From Runella sp. MFBS21 (GTDB taxonomy: Bacteria > Bacteroidota > Bacteroidia > Cytophagales > Spirosomataceae), in the NCBI RefSeq assembly GCF_029433105.1, contig NZ_JARNTW010000005.1, positions 191,659-255,658 on the forward strand: DNA of 64,000 nucleotides, read 5' to 3'. How positions within the stretch are numbered: the stretch's first letter is position 1; each line of letters begins with the position of its first letter. The notes beneath the pieces are model-generated. The model made no database searches. It saw nothing but the letters and a program-made list of their open reading frames with translations, and had not been told where the DNA came from. The position numbers were made by a program, and so were the translations under genes. Shown here piece after piece: positions 43,070-52,552 of the stretch.

Positions 43070-44421
43070 AGTTTTAGTAAAAAATGTGCAATCAAGAAAT
43101 AAGTACCAATACCGATGAGGTCGTTGGCAGTCGTAATAAATGGACCCGAAGCTACTGCGGGATTGATACCAAACCGGTTGAGCACTAAGGGAGTGACTGT
43201 ACCCATAAAAGAAGCCAGTAGTACGACCATCAGCAGAGAGAGACTCACCACCCAAAACAATTGGGTCTGACTGAAAATAAGGACATATATCCCCGCCAGT
43301 AACCCGATGATGAGGCCGTTGAGAGCCGCAATGACGATGATTTTGAGGAGACGGTCTTTCCAACTGATTTCGAGGCCAGTTTTGTCGGCTAGGGCTTGTA
43401 CGATGAGCGAGGCGGTTTGGATGCCTACATTGCCCCCTGTGGAGCCCATAATAGGAATAAACATCGCCAATGCCGCAATACGACTAAGTTCTCCCTCAAA
43501 CAGACGAATCACCGTGGCGGCCATCAAACTTCCAATTACCCCTACAATGAGCCAAGGCAGACGTGCCTTGACCTGATCCCATAGGCTATCGTCTTCTTCT
43601 ACTTCGCCCGTGATCCCTGAGATAGCCTGAATGTCTTCTTCGGCTTTTTCGGTGATTACGTCCAAAATATCGTCGATGGTAATGCGGCCTAGCAGTCTTT
43701 TCTGGATGTTTACGACCGGAATCGCCTCTAAGTCGTACCGTTGCATGATTTCAGCGACCTCTTCTACAGGACGAAAGGTCTCGATATAATGAATATCTTC
43801 GTCGTAAATGTTGCCGATTTTGGTGTTTTTCCGTGCAAGTACCAAATTTTTCAACGAAATCAGACCCAGCAATGTTTGATCATCGTCTATCACATACACC
43901 GCATATACTTTCTCTACATCTTCGGCTTGTTTTCGGATTTCTTCGATACACTCATTGACGGTCCAATTCACATTGGCTTTGACCAACTCTTTTTGCATGA
44001 GTCCCCCTGCCACGTCTTCATCATAAGGAAGAAGATCAATGATAAAGCGTGCTTGTTCGCGGTCTTTTAAGAGACCAATGACTTCTTCGCGGATTTGAAT
44101 AGGCTGTTCTTTGAGCAAGTCCACGGCGTCGTCAGAGTCAAAGACTTCAATATAACGCGCAATTTCTTGCGAATTAAAATTGGTTAGAAATTCCTTCCGC
44201 TCAGTAGGCGCGATGTTGGCTAGGATTTCGGCTCCGATTTCAGTATCAAGCAAACTGAACAAATAATGCGCCGACTCAGTCTTTAACTCGTACAAAATAC
44301 TACTAATATCGGCTGGGTAAAGCTCTTCCACCTCTGCAAGCAACTGTTGATTGTTTTGCTCAGCGATGTGGGTTTCTAAAGCTTCAATAAATTCTTTGGT
44401 CAGTTCGAAAGTCATGGTCAA
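43066..44421 (-). CDS. mgtE: Magnesium channel/transporter MgtE
   Basis: MgtE is a dimeric Mg2+-selective channel of the inner membrane gated by cytosolic Mg2+. The 451-residue product has the superhelical N domain (ADISSILYELKTESAHYLFS), two CBS domains (VYAVYVIDDDQTLLGLISLK and LEAIPVVNIQKRLLGRITID, ending DDILDV) and five C-terminal membrane helices with the pore region GSTGGNVGIQTASLIV. It lies 9 bp downstream of rsmA and is co-transcribed with it. A second Mg2+ transporter, the P-type ATPase at 52553-55069, lies 9 kb away. Confidence 0.94.
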   Translation of the reverse strand: MTMTFELTKEFIEALETHIAEQNNQQLLAEVEELYPADISSILYELKTESAHYLFSLLDTEIGAEILANIAPTERKEFLTNFNSQEIARYIEVFDSDDAVDLLKEQPIQIREEVIGLLKDREQARFIIDLLPYDEDVAGGLMQKELVKANVNWTVNECIEEIRKQAEDVEKVYAVYVIDDDQTLLGLISLKNLVLARKNTKIGNIYDEDIHYIETFRPVEEVAEIMQRYDLEAIPVVNIQKRLLGRITIDDILDVITEKAEEDIQAISGITGEVEEDDSLWDQVKARLPWLIVGVIGSLMAATVIRLFEGELSRIAALAMFIPIMGSTGGNVGIQTASLIVQALADKTGLEISWKDRLLKIIVIAALNGLIIGLLAGIYVLIFSQTQLFWVVSLSLLMVVLLASFMGTVTPLVLNRFGINPAVASGPFITTANDLIGIGTYFLIAHFLLKL

Positions 44422-44430
44422 TCAAAATCG

Positions 44431-45225
44431 TCAGGGGGTCATCTTTTGAGTGAGTAGTACAAACTCGGCTACTCCTAGTTGTTCGGCTCGTTTGTCCAAA
44501 AGAGAGTGGTCAAACTTAATCCCTAATGGTTTGAGGGCATTGCGCAAGGTTTTGCGGCGTTGATTAAAACCTGCTTTGACCACCTTGATAAACATTGCTT
44601 CGTCACAGTCAAGGCTTTGTACGCTGTTGCGTTTGAGTCTTATAACACCCGAATTGACCTTTGGTGGGGGATCAAAAGCTTCAGGAGGGACCGAAAAGGC
44701 ATATTCGATATCATAAAAAGCTTGTAACAACACACTCAAAATACCGTAGTCTTTTTTGCCAGGAGGAGAAGCTACCCGCATAGCCACTTCTTTCTGAAAC
44801 ATCCCGACGATTTCGGGAATGAGATTTCGATATTCAAGTGCCTTAAATAGAATCTGAGAGGAAATATTGTAAGGAAAGTTGCCGATGAGTGCAAAGGTTG
44901 GGTTGGAGTTTGGATCTACTGGAATGGCACTTAAATTTCGCCATTCATTCAAATTTAACCGTAAAAAATCTCCTTCAATAATACGCCCTTCCAAGGTCGG
45001 AAAATGGGCCTTGAGATAAGCTACCGATTCACGGTCAATTTCTACTACGTAAGTTTGATACTGTGTTTTGGGCAAGATAAATTGGGTCAAAACTCCCATA
45101 CCAGGGCCAAGTTCGAGTACGGTATCGTAACCGCCATGTCCTGATAAGAGATCAGCGATGCGCTCTGATGTATACAAGTCCCGTAAGAAATGCTGCCCTA
45201 AGTGTTTTTTAGCTTTTACTTTCAT
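44431..45225 (-). CDS. rsmA: 16S rRNA dimethyladenosine transferase RsmA (KsgA)
   Basis: RsmA dimethylates the two adjacent adenines in the 3'-terminal hairpin of 16S rRNA using S-adenosylmethionine. The 264-residue product has the N-terminal KKHLGQHFL motif, SAM motif I VLELGPGMGVLTQFIL, an acidic VEIDRE, motif IV GNFPYNISSQILFKAL and the C-terminal FNQRRKTLRNALK. ATG 45225 (MKVKAKKHLGQHF) is the family start; the longer frame to 45291 is not. It heads an operon with mgtE. Confidence 0.95.
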   Translation of the reverse strand: MKVKAKKHLGQHFLRDLYTSERIADLLSGHGGYDTVLELGPGMGVLTQFILPKTQYQTYVVEIDRESVAYLKAHFPTLEGRIIEGDFLRLNLNEWRNLSAIPVDPNSNPTFALIGNFPYNISSQILFKALEYRNLIPEIVGMFQKEVAMRVASPPGKKDYGILSVLLQAFYDIEYAFSVPPEAFDPPPKVNSGVIRLKRNSVQSLDCDEAMFIKVVKAGFNQRRKTLRNALKPLGIKFDHSLLDKRAEQLGVAEFVLLTQKMTP

Positions 45226-45300
45226 GTGTTTTTTCAAAAGTTTTGACTTGAAGGTTAGCATGTCTTCAACAATAAATTGATAACAACGCACCCCCTAAAT

Positions 45301-45323
45301 GTACTTTTGCGGCACGAAAGTAC
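45301..45323. promoter_or_regulatory. Inverted repeat upstream of rsmA
   Basis: GTACTTT (45301-45307) and AAAGTAC (45317-45323) form a 7-bp inverted repeat containing a TACTTTTG box of the Bacteroidota -7 type. It lies 76 bp upstream of rsmA on the opposite strand. It may be an operator or a plus-strand promoter; the evidence is sequence pattern only. Confidence 0.35.
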
Positions 45324-45480
45324 ACCGATTTTGGATAATTACAGCAGTTTTATTTTTACCAAATCAAGACTTTTATGGCTTTTTGAGAAGGGAAGTAGTC
45401 ATGCGATAATCTGGATAAAGAAGCTGTTTATTTATGGTAAAGCCTCAGGCTTATTTGCTTATAAGGTTAAAGAAAAATAC

Positions 45481-45509
45481 CTTGTGGCGTAGAAGGAGTG
45501 TTATCTTTG
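45481..45509 (+). promoter_or_regulatory. Probable Bacteroidota-type promoter of the hybrid kinase gene
   Basis: CTTG (45481-45484, compare TTTG at -33) and TATCTTTG (45502-45509, TAnnTTTG at -7) are 17 bp apart. The predicted transcript start is about 20 bp before the GTG start codon at 45539. Confidence 0.5.
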
Positions 45510-45538
45510 TTTTATTTATCTAAAAAACGGAATTATTA

Positions 45539-48500
45539 GTGGAAACCACCTCAATCAATGTATCAGATAATTTTGTAGAGCAACTCAACTTATTTGGCTT
45601 GACTATGCAACCCAACGGGACGATTCGCTATGCCAATGCTTACACGTTGAGAATGCTAGGTTGGAGTGTGCAGGATCTTCAAAGGTTTAATTTTTTTGAG
45701 GATTTGCTTGCTCATGAACAGAGAGAAGATGTATCCAAATTTTTGAAAGAGTCGCTTGAGCGAGGAAGCTTGGCAGAGTTTAGAGAGGTCTCTCTTATTG
45801 CCAAAAATAGAAACCTCCGAACCGTGCAAGTCAATTCTTTGGTTCTAAATAAAACGAATGGCTTAATCGCCGATTTTACCATCATTGGCGAAGATATCAC
45901 CAATAAGCTTCGCGTTGCTACTGCCCTCAACAAATCAAATTCTCAGCTGCAAGACTTGATTGATAATACCAGCGATTTGATTCAATTAGTATCTTTGGAA
46001 GGAAAGTTTTTGTTTGTCAACCGAGTGTGGCGGGAGCGGTTGGGCTATGAATTAGAAGAACTTGCTTCACTCAATATCAAGGATGTAATATGGCCCGATG
46101 CTATGGATGCTACATTGCATCTTTTAAGGCGGGTCCAAGAAGGGGAGGCTATTCCTGACTTTGAAACGATTTTTTGGAATAAACAACGAAAAAAAATATA
46201 TCTTAATGGAAGTGTGACTTGCCGATACGAAAACGGTAAACCAACCGCTTTCCGTTGTATTTTGCACGATGCTACTAGTCGAGTTCGTGCGGAGCGTTCG
46301 CAAAACTTGTATTATAGTATCGCCAATTGGACGATTAAAACGCGCGATTTGGACGAGTTTTATGCCCGAGTCCATGAGGAATTAGGGAAGGTAATAGACG
46401 CCCGAAATTTCTTCATTGCCCTTTACGACCCTACCAAAAGCTACATGTATTTCCCTTATTATGTAGATGAGTATTTTAAGGGAAACGTCAGATTTACAAA
46501 ACGTAAACTAGGGAATGGTATCACCGAATACGCCATTCGAGCCAATAAACCCTTGTTTTTGTTTCAAAAAGATATTGAAGCGCTGGCCGAAAGCCAAGGT
46601 ATTTATATTTATGGAAAAATCCCCCAAGTACTGCTTTGCGTTCCTTTGAGGATTGGTGATCGAGTGACAGGAATCATCGGGGTGAAGTCTTATACCAATC
46701 CTAACCAATACCGCCCTCGCAATTTAGAGATGTTGGAGTTTATTTCGGGACAAGTGGCATTGGCGATAGCGCGTAAGCAAAACGAAGCTGAACTTAATCG
46801 TCAAACGGCACGACTCAACGCTATCTTTGATAGTAGTGCTTATCTGATATGGTCGGTCAACAAGGCACTTCAGTTGACTTCTTTTAATAAAAATTACTCT
46901 GCTTTTCTCCAACAGCACCTTCGTACTACTCCTGCTCTTAATACTACTACGGAGCGGTTGGGATGGCAACTTATGAGTCCCGAAAACCGCCGCTTGCTTG
47001 AAGAGCGCTATCGACAAGCATTTAGGGGACATCCCCAAGCGTTTGAAATCAAAATTGAGACGCGAAATGGAGAAGGAGATTTATGGCTGGAGTTTAGTTT
47101 GAATCCCATTCAAACTTCTCAAGGGCCTATCGAAGAAGTATCGGGGGTGGCTCGTGACATTACCCCGCGCAAATTGGCAGAATTATCAATGCAACAAAGT
47201 GAGGAGAAATTCCGAGGGATTTTTGTCAACCTGCAAGATATTTATGTCCGAACCGACCGCACAGGTTGTATTACGATGATTAGTCCTTCGGTACTGAAAC
47301 GTACAGGATATACCGTAGAGGAGGCTATTGGAACGCATGTGACCGATTATTTTGTGGATTTGCAACGTATCCGAGCGGCTCTCGTACGCCTTCGACGTGA
47401 TAAGAGTTTGCGCAATTTTGAGGCTGAATTACGAATCAAAGACGGGACTATTCGGCAGTTTATGTTCAACATGCTGCTTTTGGAAGACGAAGAAGGGGCG
47501 CCTATTGTGGCGGCCTTGGCGCGTGATATTACGGAGCTTAAGCGAAACCAAGAAGAGCTTGTCAAAGCCAAAGAAGAAGCCGAACGCTCATTGAAAGTAA
47601 AAGAGCGGTTTTTGGCTAATATGAGTCATGAAATTCGGACGCCCATGAATGGAATCATCGGCATGATTGACCTCATCAATGGTACTCCGCTCAATCCCGA
47701 GCAAAAGGATTATATCTTGACCATGAGGCGCTCGTCCGAAACGTTACTCAATATCTTAAATGATATTTTGGACTTGTCAAAAATTGAGGCGGGTAAAATG
47801 GCCCTCAACGAAGCTCCCGTGGGCTTGGAAGAAATTTTTGAGAAACTAACCGCTTTGTTTTCGCAAATTGCCCGTAACAAAAACAATTCCTTGCGTTATC
47901 ATTTGGCCGAAGGCTTACCCCAATACATCATCGCCGATCAGACGAGATTATTGCAGATTCTATCAAATTTGACCTCCAACGCCATTAAATTTACCGAAAA
48001 CGGCGGTGTAAACCTGTACATTACACCCGTGTGGACGAAAGGAAGATTTCATAAAATCAAAGTAGAAGTCAAAGATACAGGTATCGGCATTACGCCTGAT
48101 AATTTAAAGCTACTCTTCAATGCCTTTAGTCAAGTAGATACCTCCTCGCGCAAAACTTTTGGCGGCACTGGGTTAGGATTGGTTATTTCGAAAGAGTTGT
48201 GCCGTTTGATGAAAGGTGAAATCGGGGTAGAGTCGGAGCTAGGAAAAGGAAGTACGTTTTGGTTTACTTTCGAAACCAAAGAAACGATGATAAGCCCTAC
48301 GCAGCAAAAAGCCGAAAATGCAGAAATTGTTTTAGAAAACTTTTTTCAAACTTATCACCCTCATGTATTGCTAGTAGATGACAATTTTGTGAACCGGAAA
48401 GTAGCGAGCGAAATCCTAAAAAAATCGGGTTGTGTGGTCGAGACCGCTGATAGTGGCAAACAGGCGATTGCTCATGTAAGGGCTTCGTATGGAGCTGATA

Positions 48501-49159
48501 TGCGACCCTATGATATGATATTTATGGATATTCAGATGCCCGACATGGACGGCATCGAGACTACCCAAAATCTACGCGATGAGTTTGGTAGTAAATTGCC
48601 TACGGTAATTGCGATGACGGCCTATTCGATGAAAGAAGACCGTGAGCGGTTTTTGAGCCAAGGAATGGATGACTATGTGCCCAAACCGATTCGAGCACAA
48701 GTGTTGATTCAAAAAGTAAAAGAAATTGTAGACACTGGGACTTCTATCAAAGAAACGACGGTGCTGCGAAACAAACAAAAGGTGATTGCGCAAGATTTAC
48801 AATTGCCTATTGTGGATTTGGATATTGTAAATCAGTTACTTGGGCTTGGCGGCATGGAACTTATCAGTTCAATTTTTGAAGACTTCGTGACCGAATCGAC
48901 CCAATTGGTTGAGGAGGCTATATCGGCTTTTGCACAGGGTGATATTGCCACTGTAAAAAGCAATTTGCATACGCTCAAAGGAAGTGCTGGTACTATAGGG
49001 GTAGCACGTGTGGCAGAGATAGCCCGCATAGGAGAAGGAAAACTCAAAACCAATGATACAAGCACTTTGGCCGAAGATTTACCTAGATTAGAGCGTGAGT
49101 TTAAAACTTTCCTCAAAGAATATCAGGGTATTTTAGAGGAGTTTACGAAGAAAGAGTAG
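45539..49159 (+). CDS. Soluble hybrid histidine kinase (PAS-PAS-GAF-PAS-PAS-HK-REC-HPt)
   Basis: The 1206-residue multi-domain sensor kinase has no membrane segment. Order: PAS ~10-125, PAS ~130-250, GAF ~260-415, PAS ~420-550, PAS ~555-670, a coiled coil, HisKA with His697 (MSHEIRTPMNGIIGMIDLIN), HATPase ~800-915 (NLTSNAIKFTENG, DTGIGI, GGTGLGLVISKEL), receiver ~942-1065 with Asp997 (MIFMDIQMPDMDG) and Lys1049, and HPt ~1095-1190 with His1144 (SNLHTLKGSAGTIG). It therefore carries a complete internal His-Asp-His relay lacking only a final regulator. Start is GTG 45539; the frame is closed by TAA at 45521 and a promoter sits just upstream. No output gene is adjacent. Confidence 0.92.
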   Translation: METTSINVSDNFVEQLNLFGLTMQPNGTIRYANAYTLRMLGWSVQDLQRFNFFEDLLAHEQREDVSKFLKESLERGSLAEFREVSLIAKNRNLRTVQVNSLVLNKTNGLIADFTIIGEDITNKLRVATALNKSNSQLQDLIDNTSDLIQLVSLEGKFLFVNRVWRERLGYELEELASLNIKDVIWPDAMDATLHLLRRVQEGEAIPDFETIFWNKQRKKIYLNGSVTCRYENGKPTAFRCILHDATSRVRAERSQNLYYSIANWTIKTRDLDEFYARVHEELGKVIDARNFFIALYDPTKSYMYFPYYVDEYFKGNVRFTKRKLGNGITEYAIRANKPLFLFQKDIEALAESQGIYIYGKIPQVLLCVPLRIGDRVTGIIGVKSYTNPNQYRPRNLEMLEFISGQVALAIARKQNEAELNRQTARLNAIFDSSAYLIWSVNKALQLTSFNKNYSAFLQQHLRTTPALNTTTERLGWQLMSPENRRLLEERYRQAFRGHPQAFEIKIETRNGEGDLWLEFSLNPIQTSQGPIEEVSGVARDITPRKLAELSMQQSEEKFRGIFVNLQDIYVRTDRTGCITMISPSVLKRTGYTVEEAIGTHVTDYFVDLQRIRAALVRLRRDKSLRNFEAELRIKDGTIRQFMFNMLLLEDEEGAPIVAALARDITELKRNQEELVKAKEEAERSLKVKERFLANMSHEIRTPMNGIIGMIDLINGTPLNPEQKDYILTMRRSSETLLNILNDILDLSKIEAGKMALNEAPVGLEEIFEKLTALFSQIARNKNNSLRYHLAEGLPQYIIADQTRLLQILSNLTSNAIKFTENGGVNLYITPVWTKGRFHKIKVEVKDTGIGITPDNLKLLFNAFSQVDTSSRKTFGGTGLGLVISKELCRLMKGEIGVESELGKGSTFWFTFETKETMISPTQQKAENAEIVLENFFQTYHPHVLLVDDNFVNRKVASEILKKSGCVVETADSGKQAIAHVRASYGADMRPYDMIFMDIQMPDMDGIETTQNLRDEFGSKLPTVIAMTAYSMKEDRERFLSQGMDDYVPKPIRAQVLIQKVKEIVDTGTSIKETTVLRNKQKVIAQDLQLPIVDLDIVNQLLGLGGMELISSIFEDFVTESTQLVEEAISAFAQGDIATVKSNLHTLKGSAGTIGVARVAEIARIGEGKLKTNDTSTLAEDLPRLEREFKTFLKEYQGILEEFTKKE

Positions 49160-49219
49160 TGATAGTCTAGCAAAAAAGCACTAGAAACATAAGATTTTAC
49201 ACAAGATAATAAAGCACAA

Positions 49220-50188
49220 ATGAGTAGTCAAGTATCGGTAGGGGTGGTAGGACTAGGTTTGATGGGATGTAGTATTACTACTTGCCTTTTGATGGCAGGC
49301 CATAAAGTGGTTGCGGTAGCCCCGCTACCCACAGATGTTTCCACTGCTAAACCACGTATAGAAGAACATTTACAAAAATCGCTTCAAGAAGGACTCACTA
49401 CTTTGGAGCCAAGCTACTATTGGCCTTCACTTCTGATTACGGAAGAGTATGCTGCCTTGGCCGATTGTGAGGTGGTGATTGAGTGTACACTCGAAAATCT
49501 AGCAATCAAAAGGGCGGTTTATGAAAAAATCGAAGCGGTGGTATCAGCCGATACGGTGATTACAAGCAATACTTCGGCGATTCCTATCAGTGTTTTACAG
49601 CAAGAAGTCAAACATCCAAGGCGCTTTTTGGGATTGCATTGGGCTGAACCCTCACATACTACGCGCTTTTTGGAGGTGATTTGTGGTGAGTTGAGCGATG
49701 TAAGCAAGGGTGAATGGCTTTATGAACTATCGCATCGGTGGGGAAAAGAACCTACCCTCGTACGAAAAGACATTCGAGGGTTTATTACCAATCGCCTCAT
49801 GTATGCTTTGTACCGAGAAGCGTTTGATTTGGTAGAAAAAGGCTACGCTACTGTCGAAGATGTTGACAGGGCTTGCCGAAACAATGCGGGCTATTGGATG
49901 ACCCTCGTGGGGCCTTTTCGGTGGATGGATTTGACGGGAGTACCGGCTTATCATACGGTGCTAAAAGAGCTTTTTCCTACCCTCAGCAACCGAACCGATA
50001 TACCCCCTCTGATAGACGACCTCGTAAAAGCTGGCGCTAAAGGAGTACAAAATGCCCAAGGTTTTTATGAATATAGCCCTGAAGAAGCACGTTTGTGGCG
50101 CGAAACTTTTGAAGATTTTAGCTATGAAATCAGGAAGCTAGCACTTCGGTATCCGGCAGATGTGGTTAAGAAAAAAATGAAGGAGTAA
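49220..50188 (+). CDS. 3-hydroxyacyl-CoA dehydrogenase family protein
   Basis: The 322-residue NAD-dependent enzyme has the N-terminal Rossmann motif GVVGLGLMGCSI, ECTLENLAIKRAVYEKIE, TSNTSAIPISVL, the catalytic-His region RRFLGLHWAEP, and the C-terminal domain signature GFITNRLMYALYREAFDLVE. It resembles 3-hydroxybutyryl-CoA dehydrogenase, which oxidises L-3-hydroxyacyl-CoA. The His-Pro-Met motif common in the family is HWAEP here, so the substrate may be a related 3-hydroxy acid. It lies 60 bp downstream of the hybrid kinase but is probably functionally separate. Confidence 0.87.
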   Translation: MSSQVSVGVVGLGLMGCSITTCLLMAGHKVVAVAPLPTDVSTAKPRIEEHLQKSLQEGLTTLEPSYYWPSLLITEEYAALADCEVVIECTLENLAIKRAVYEKIEAVVSADTVITSNTSAIPISVLQQEVKHPRRFLGLHWAEPSHTTRFLEVICGELSDVSKGEWLYELSHRWGKEPTLVRKDIRGFITNRLMYALYREAFDLVEKGYATVEDVDRACRNNAGYWMTLVGPFRWMDLTGVPAYHTVLKELFPTLSNRTDIPPLIDDLVKAGAKGVQNAQGFYEYSPEEARLWRETFEDFSYEIRKLALRYPADVVKKKMKE

Positions 50189-50195
50189 TTGGGGT

Positions 50196-50882
50196 TTACC
50201 ACAACTTCCAAAATGCTCTTGCTGCTTTTTGTGTTTCCCAATTTTCAAAACGTTTATTAATAGCTATTTTTAATCTCTCGTAGTTGTACCAATTATCGGC
50301 AACTTTGTAGAGGTTTGGTTTTCCGGCCAAGAGCAGCGCTTTGAAATCATTCAGATAGTTTCCTGAGTCAAAGCTGAGGTAGGGAAGCGCGAAACGGTTT
50401 CCTACCTCGCATACATCTTCGAGCATCAAAATCCCGTCACAGCATGTATCGAGGAGGGTAGGGGCAGTGATTTTTCTTTTTTTGAACTGTTCGATTTCGT
50501 AATTGTGATCACTTCTGAATGTATTACTGATAAGTTCGTTGTCGATGAGCCATCCTAAAAAAAATCCTGTATATATGCTACAGTCTGATTCTGCCGAGGG
50601 TTTTGAATATTCTATTCCTATGTGGCTTTTGATACGATTATAAACATCTACCGAATTTTCTAAAGTTTCTAGGTAATCAGTGATTTTATAACCTTCTCTG
50701 ATTTTTCCTTCAACTAGTTTTTTTTTTCGGAGAAGTGCATTTTCTAAATTACCACAGCCTTCCCACGACTTACTCAGCCAATGATAAAACACACCTTGGA
50801 TAATATCTATGCCATTGTTGTAAATCGATGCTTTAAAATGATAGGTTTTGCCTTCACTTTCTTTTACTAAATAAGTAAGCAT
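50196..50882 (-). CDS. Hypothetical protein
   Basis: The 228-residue soluble protein is rich in aromatic residues and Cys. The N-terminal 60 residues (YHFKASIYNNGIDIIQGVFY, NLENALLRKKKLVEGKIREG and YKI) faintly recall WGR-type domains, but this is not secure. The remainder (DTCCDGILMLEDVCEVGNRF, LSFDSGNYLNDFKALLLAGK) is helical. I do not recognise the family. Its stop codon is 7 bp from the convergent dehydrogenase gene. Confidence 0.7.
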   Translation of the reverse strand: MLTYLVKESEGKTYHFKASIYNNGIDIIQGVFYHWLSKSWEGCGNLENALLRKKKLVEGKIREGYKITDYLETLENSVDVYNRIKSHIGIEYSKPSAESDCSIYTGFFLGWLIDNELISNTFRSDHNYEIEQFKKRKITAPTLLDTCCDGILMLEDVCEVGNRFALPYLSFDSGNYLNDFKALLLAGKPNLYKVADNWYNYERLKIAINKRFENWETQKAARAFWKLW

Positions 50883-51056
50883 ATCTCACACAATTAAAAG
50901 AAACCAAACCGTCAATTATTTATTATAATCTATTGACGATATATAAGCGGTACAATTCCAATACTTTTGACAACTTAAGTAAGAGTGAAATTTTAATTGA
51001 TAATATTTTTAAATAATTGTTTCTCTTTACTCATTGCTAATTAGATACAAAAGTAT

Positions 51057-51458
51057 TCAAGTATTTTGATATTTCCATAGATTTAATACTGCCCAAATTT
51101 CCACCGAAGCGAGTATTATTAAAGCCAAGGTATTGGTAGTGACTCCATCCAAAACCATTCCAACAACTACGTCGCCTAGTTCGATAAAAACTCTGGAAAC
51201 AAGCGTAATAAACAACCAACGGGGGTTGTTGGCTACGACCGAAACCAACAAAGCCAAAACACTTCCTAGTATTCGGACTCCCGTACTAGCAAATCCCATT
51301 TGGGCGGAATAGGTTTCGAGGGTAGCATTGGGGAAACTGAGGCTAGGCTTGAAGGTGTAAACATAAAAGAAAAATGAACCCGCACCGATGAGAACCCAAG
51401 TGAAAATTTTTACAGAGCTAGGAATGCCTACCTCATTGGAAGGTGTTTGAAAAGCCAT
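51057..51458 (-). CDS. Four-helix membrane protein
   Basis: The 133-residue protein has four predicted membrane helices (VKIFTWVLIGAGSFFFYVYT; GVRILGSVLALLVSVVA; a third around WLFITLVSRVFIELGDVVVG; and TLALIILASVEIWAVLNLW). It resembles small DUF4345-like membrane proteins. It follows the NAD(P)-binding oxidoreductase gene after 20 bp and is probably in the same HxlR-controlled operon. Function unknown. Confidence 0.75.
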   Translation of the reverse strand: MAFQTPSNEVGIPSSVKIFTWVLIGAGSFFFYVYTFKPSLSFPNATLETYSAQMGFASTGVRILGSVLALLVSVVANNPRWLFITLVSRVFIELGDVVVGMVLDGVTTNTLALIILASVEIWAVLNLWKYQNT

Positions 51459-51478
51459 TTTTAAGTTGATTAGAGGGA

Positions 51479-52111
51479 TTATTGATTTGAAAGAGATACA
51501 TACTGATAAAGCAGGGTTGGATTTTCGGCTTGCTTTACCAAAAAATCTGCCACATCTGTACGATTGATGGCACCAATATTGATGCCTTTATAGAGAAAAG
51601 TTTCTACGCGGTACTGTTCGGTAAGAGGTTTTTCTTTTAAAAGTCCTGGTCTTACAATTTCCCATTTTATGGAAGAGTCAGAAATCACTTCTTCCATTTT
51701 AGTTTTATCAGCATATACATCTTTGAGGAAGAATTTAAAAAAGAGTTTCATCCAAAAAGTATTAAAGGCACCACTTTCCCCTGCCCCAAATCCTGTGACA
51801 ACGATGAAAGGAATAGTGGTGTGGGTCTCTTGCTGAATCTCTACGAGTAGTTTGGCAAAATCTGAATAAAGCGTCGTGGCTTTCATGCTTTTGCCCGTTC
51901 CGAGGGCCACAATCACCGCTTCAGCTTGGTCGATTGCTTGTTTGAGTGCTTCTTTTTGGGTGGCACTTCCTCGGAGAGTGGTGAGGTTAGGATGGCTCGG
52001 CAGGCTGATTTCGGAGCGTGAAAGTGTTGTAACGTGGTGATGACGCTGAAGAGCTCTTTTGACGGTTTCGAGTCCTACGCCAGCCGATGCACCAATGACG
52101 GTTATTTTCAT
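51479..52111 (-). CDS. NAD(P)-binding oxidoreductase (atypical SDR)
   Basis: The 210-residue NmrA/SDR-a5-like protein has the motif GASAGVGLETVKRAL, VIVALGTGKSMKATT, FIVVTGFGAGESGAF and the strand WEIVRPGLLKEKPLT. There is no YxxxK, so a NAD(P)H-binding or reductase role is more likely than a classical SDR. It is divergent from an HxlR regulator across a clear inverted-repeat operator and upstream of a small membrane protein gene. Confidence 0.85.
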   Translation of the reverse strand: MKITVIGASAGVGLETVKRALQRHHHVTTLSRSEISLPSHPNLTTLRGSATQKEALKQAIDQAEAVIVALGTGKSMKATTLYSDFAKLLVEIQQETHTTIPFIVVTGFGAGESGAFNTFWMKLFFKFFLKDVYADKTKMEEVISDSSIKWEIVRPGLLKEKPLTEQYRVETFLYKGINIGAINRTDVADFLVKQAENPTLLYQYVSLSNQ

Positions 52112-52148
52112 TTTCGAGGTATAAATTTGTGTGGCAAATATATTGGGT

Positions 52149-52201
52149 AGTATCCAAAAGATACTAAATTTGCCAAAAAAGTCAGTATCTTTTAGGATAC
52201 T
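52149..52201. promoter_or_regulatory. Tandem operator of the HxlR regulator
   Basis: AGTATCCAAAAGATACT (52149-52165) and AGTATCTTTTAGGATACT (52184-52201) are reverse complements of each other apart from one inserted base. Each is itself a dyad (AGTATC...GATACT). They occupy the short divergent promoter region between the NAD(P)-binding operon and the HxlR gene, the expected binding site of a dimeric winged-helix regulator. Confidence 0.8.
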
Positions 52202-52219
52202 TTTAGAAGCTATTTATTT

Positions 52220-52552
52220 ATGAAAAACAAACAAAAACAAGTTCAGTTGCGAGACGTGCAAGATGTCATTGAGATAATTGGTGGACGTTGGCGGGGAGCT
52301 ATTTTGGCAAGTTTATGCGACAGACAGAAGCGTTTTAATGAACTCAAACGGGATTTAGGAGATATCACCCCCAGGACCTTGACCAAAGAATTGAAGTATT
52401 TGGAAGTCAATAAATTAATAATTCGAAACGCAGAAGAAGGAGCTTCCAATGCGGTCACTTACCGTCTTACTGAGCACGGTGAATCATTGGAGCCGTTGAT
52501 AGGGGCTATCGTAACTTGGGGGCAGAAACACCGAAAGATGATTTTAAGTTAA
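52220..52552 (+). CDS. HxlR-family winged-helix regulator
   Basis: The 110-residue HxlR-type regulator (VIEIIGGRWRGAILASLCDR, ITPRTLTKELKYLEVNKLII, AVTYRLTEHGESLEPLIGAI) lacks the N-terminal Cys of the redox-sensing members; the only Cys lies in LCDRQ. It is divergent from the NAD(P)-binding operon it presumably controls through the dyads at 52149-52201. Its stop codon abuts the stop codon of the convergent mgtA gene with no base between. Confidence 0.9.
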   Translation: MKNKQKQVQLRDVQDVIEIIGGRWRGAILASLCDRQKRFNELKRDLGDITPRTLTKELKYLEVNKLIIRNAEEGASNAVTYRLTEHGESLEPLIGAIVTWGQKHRKMILS

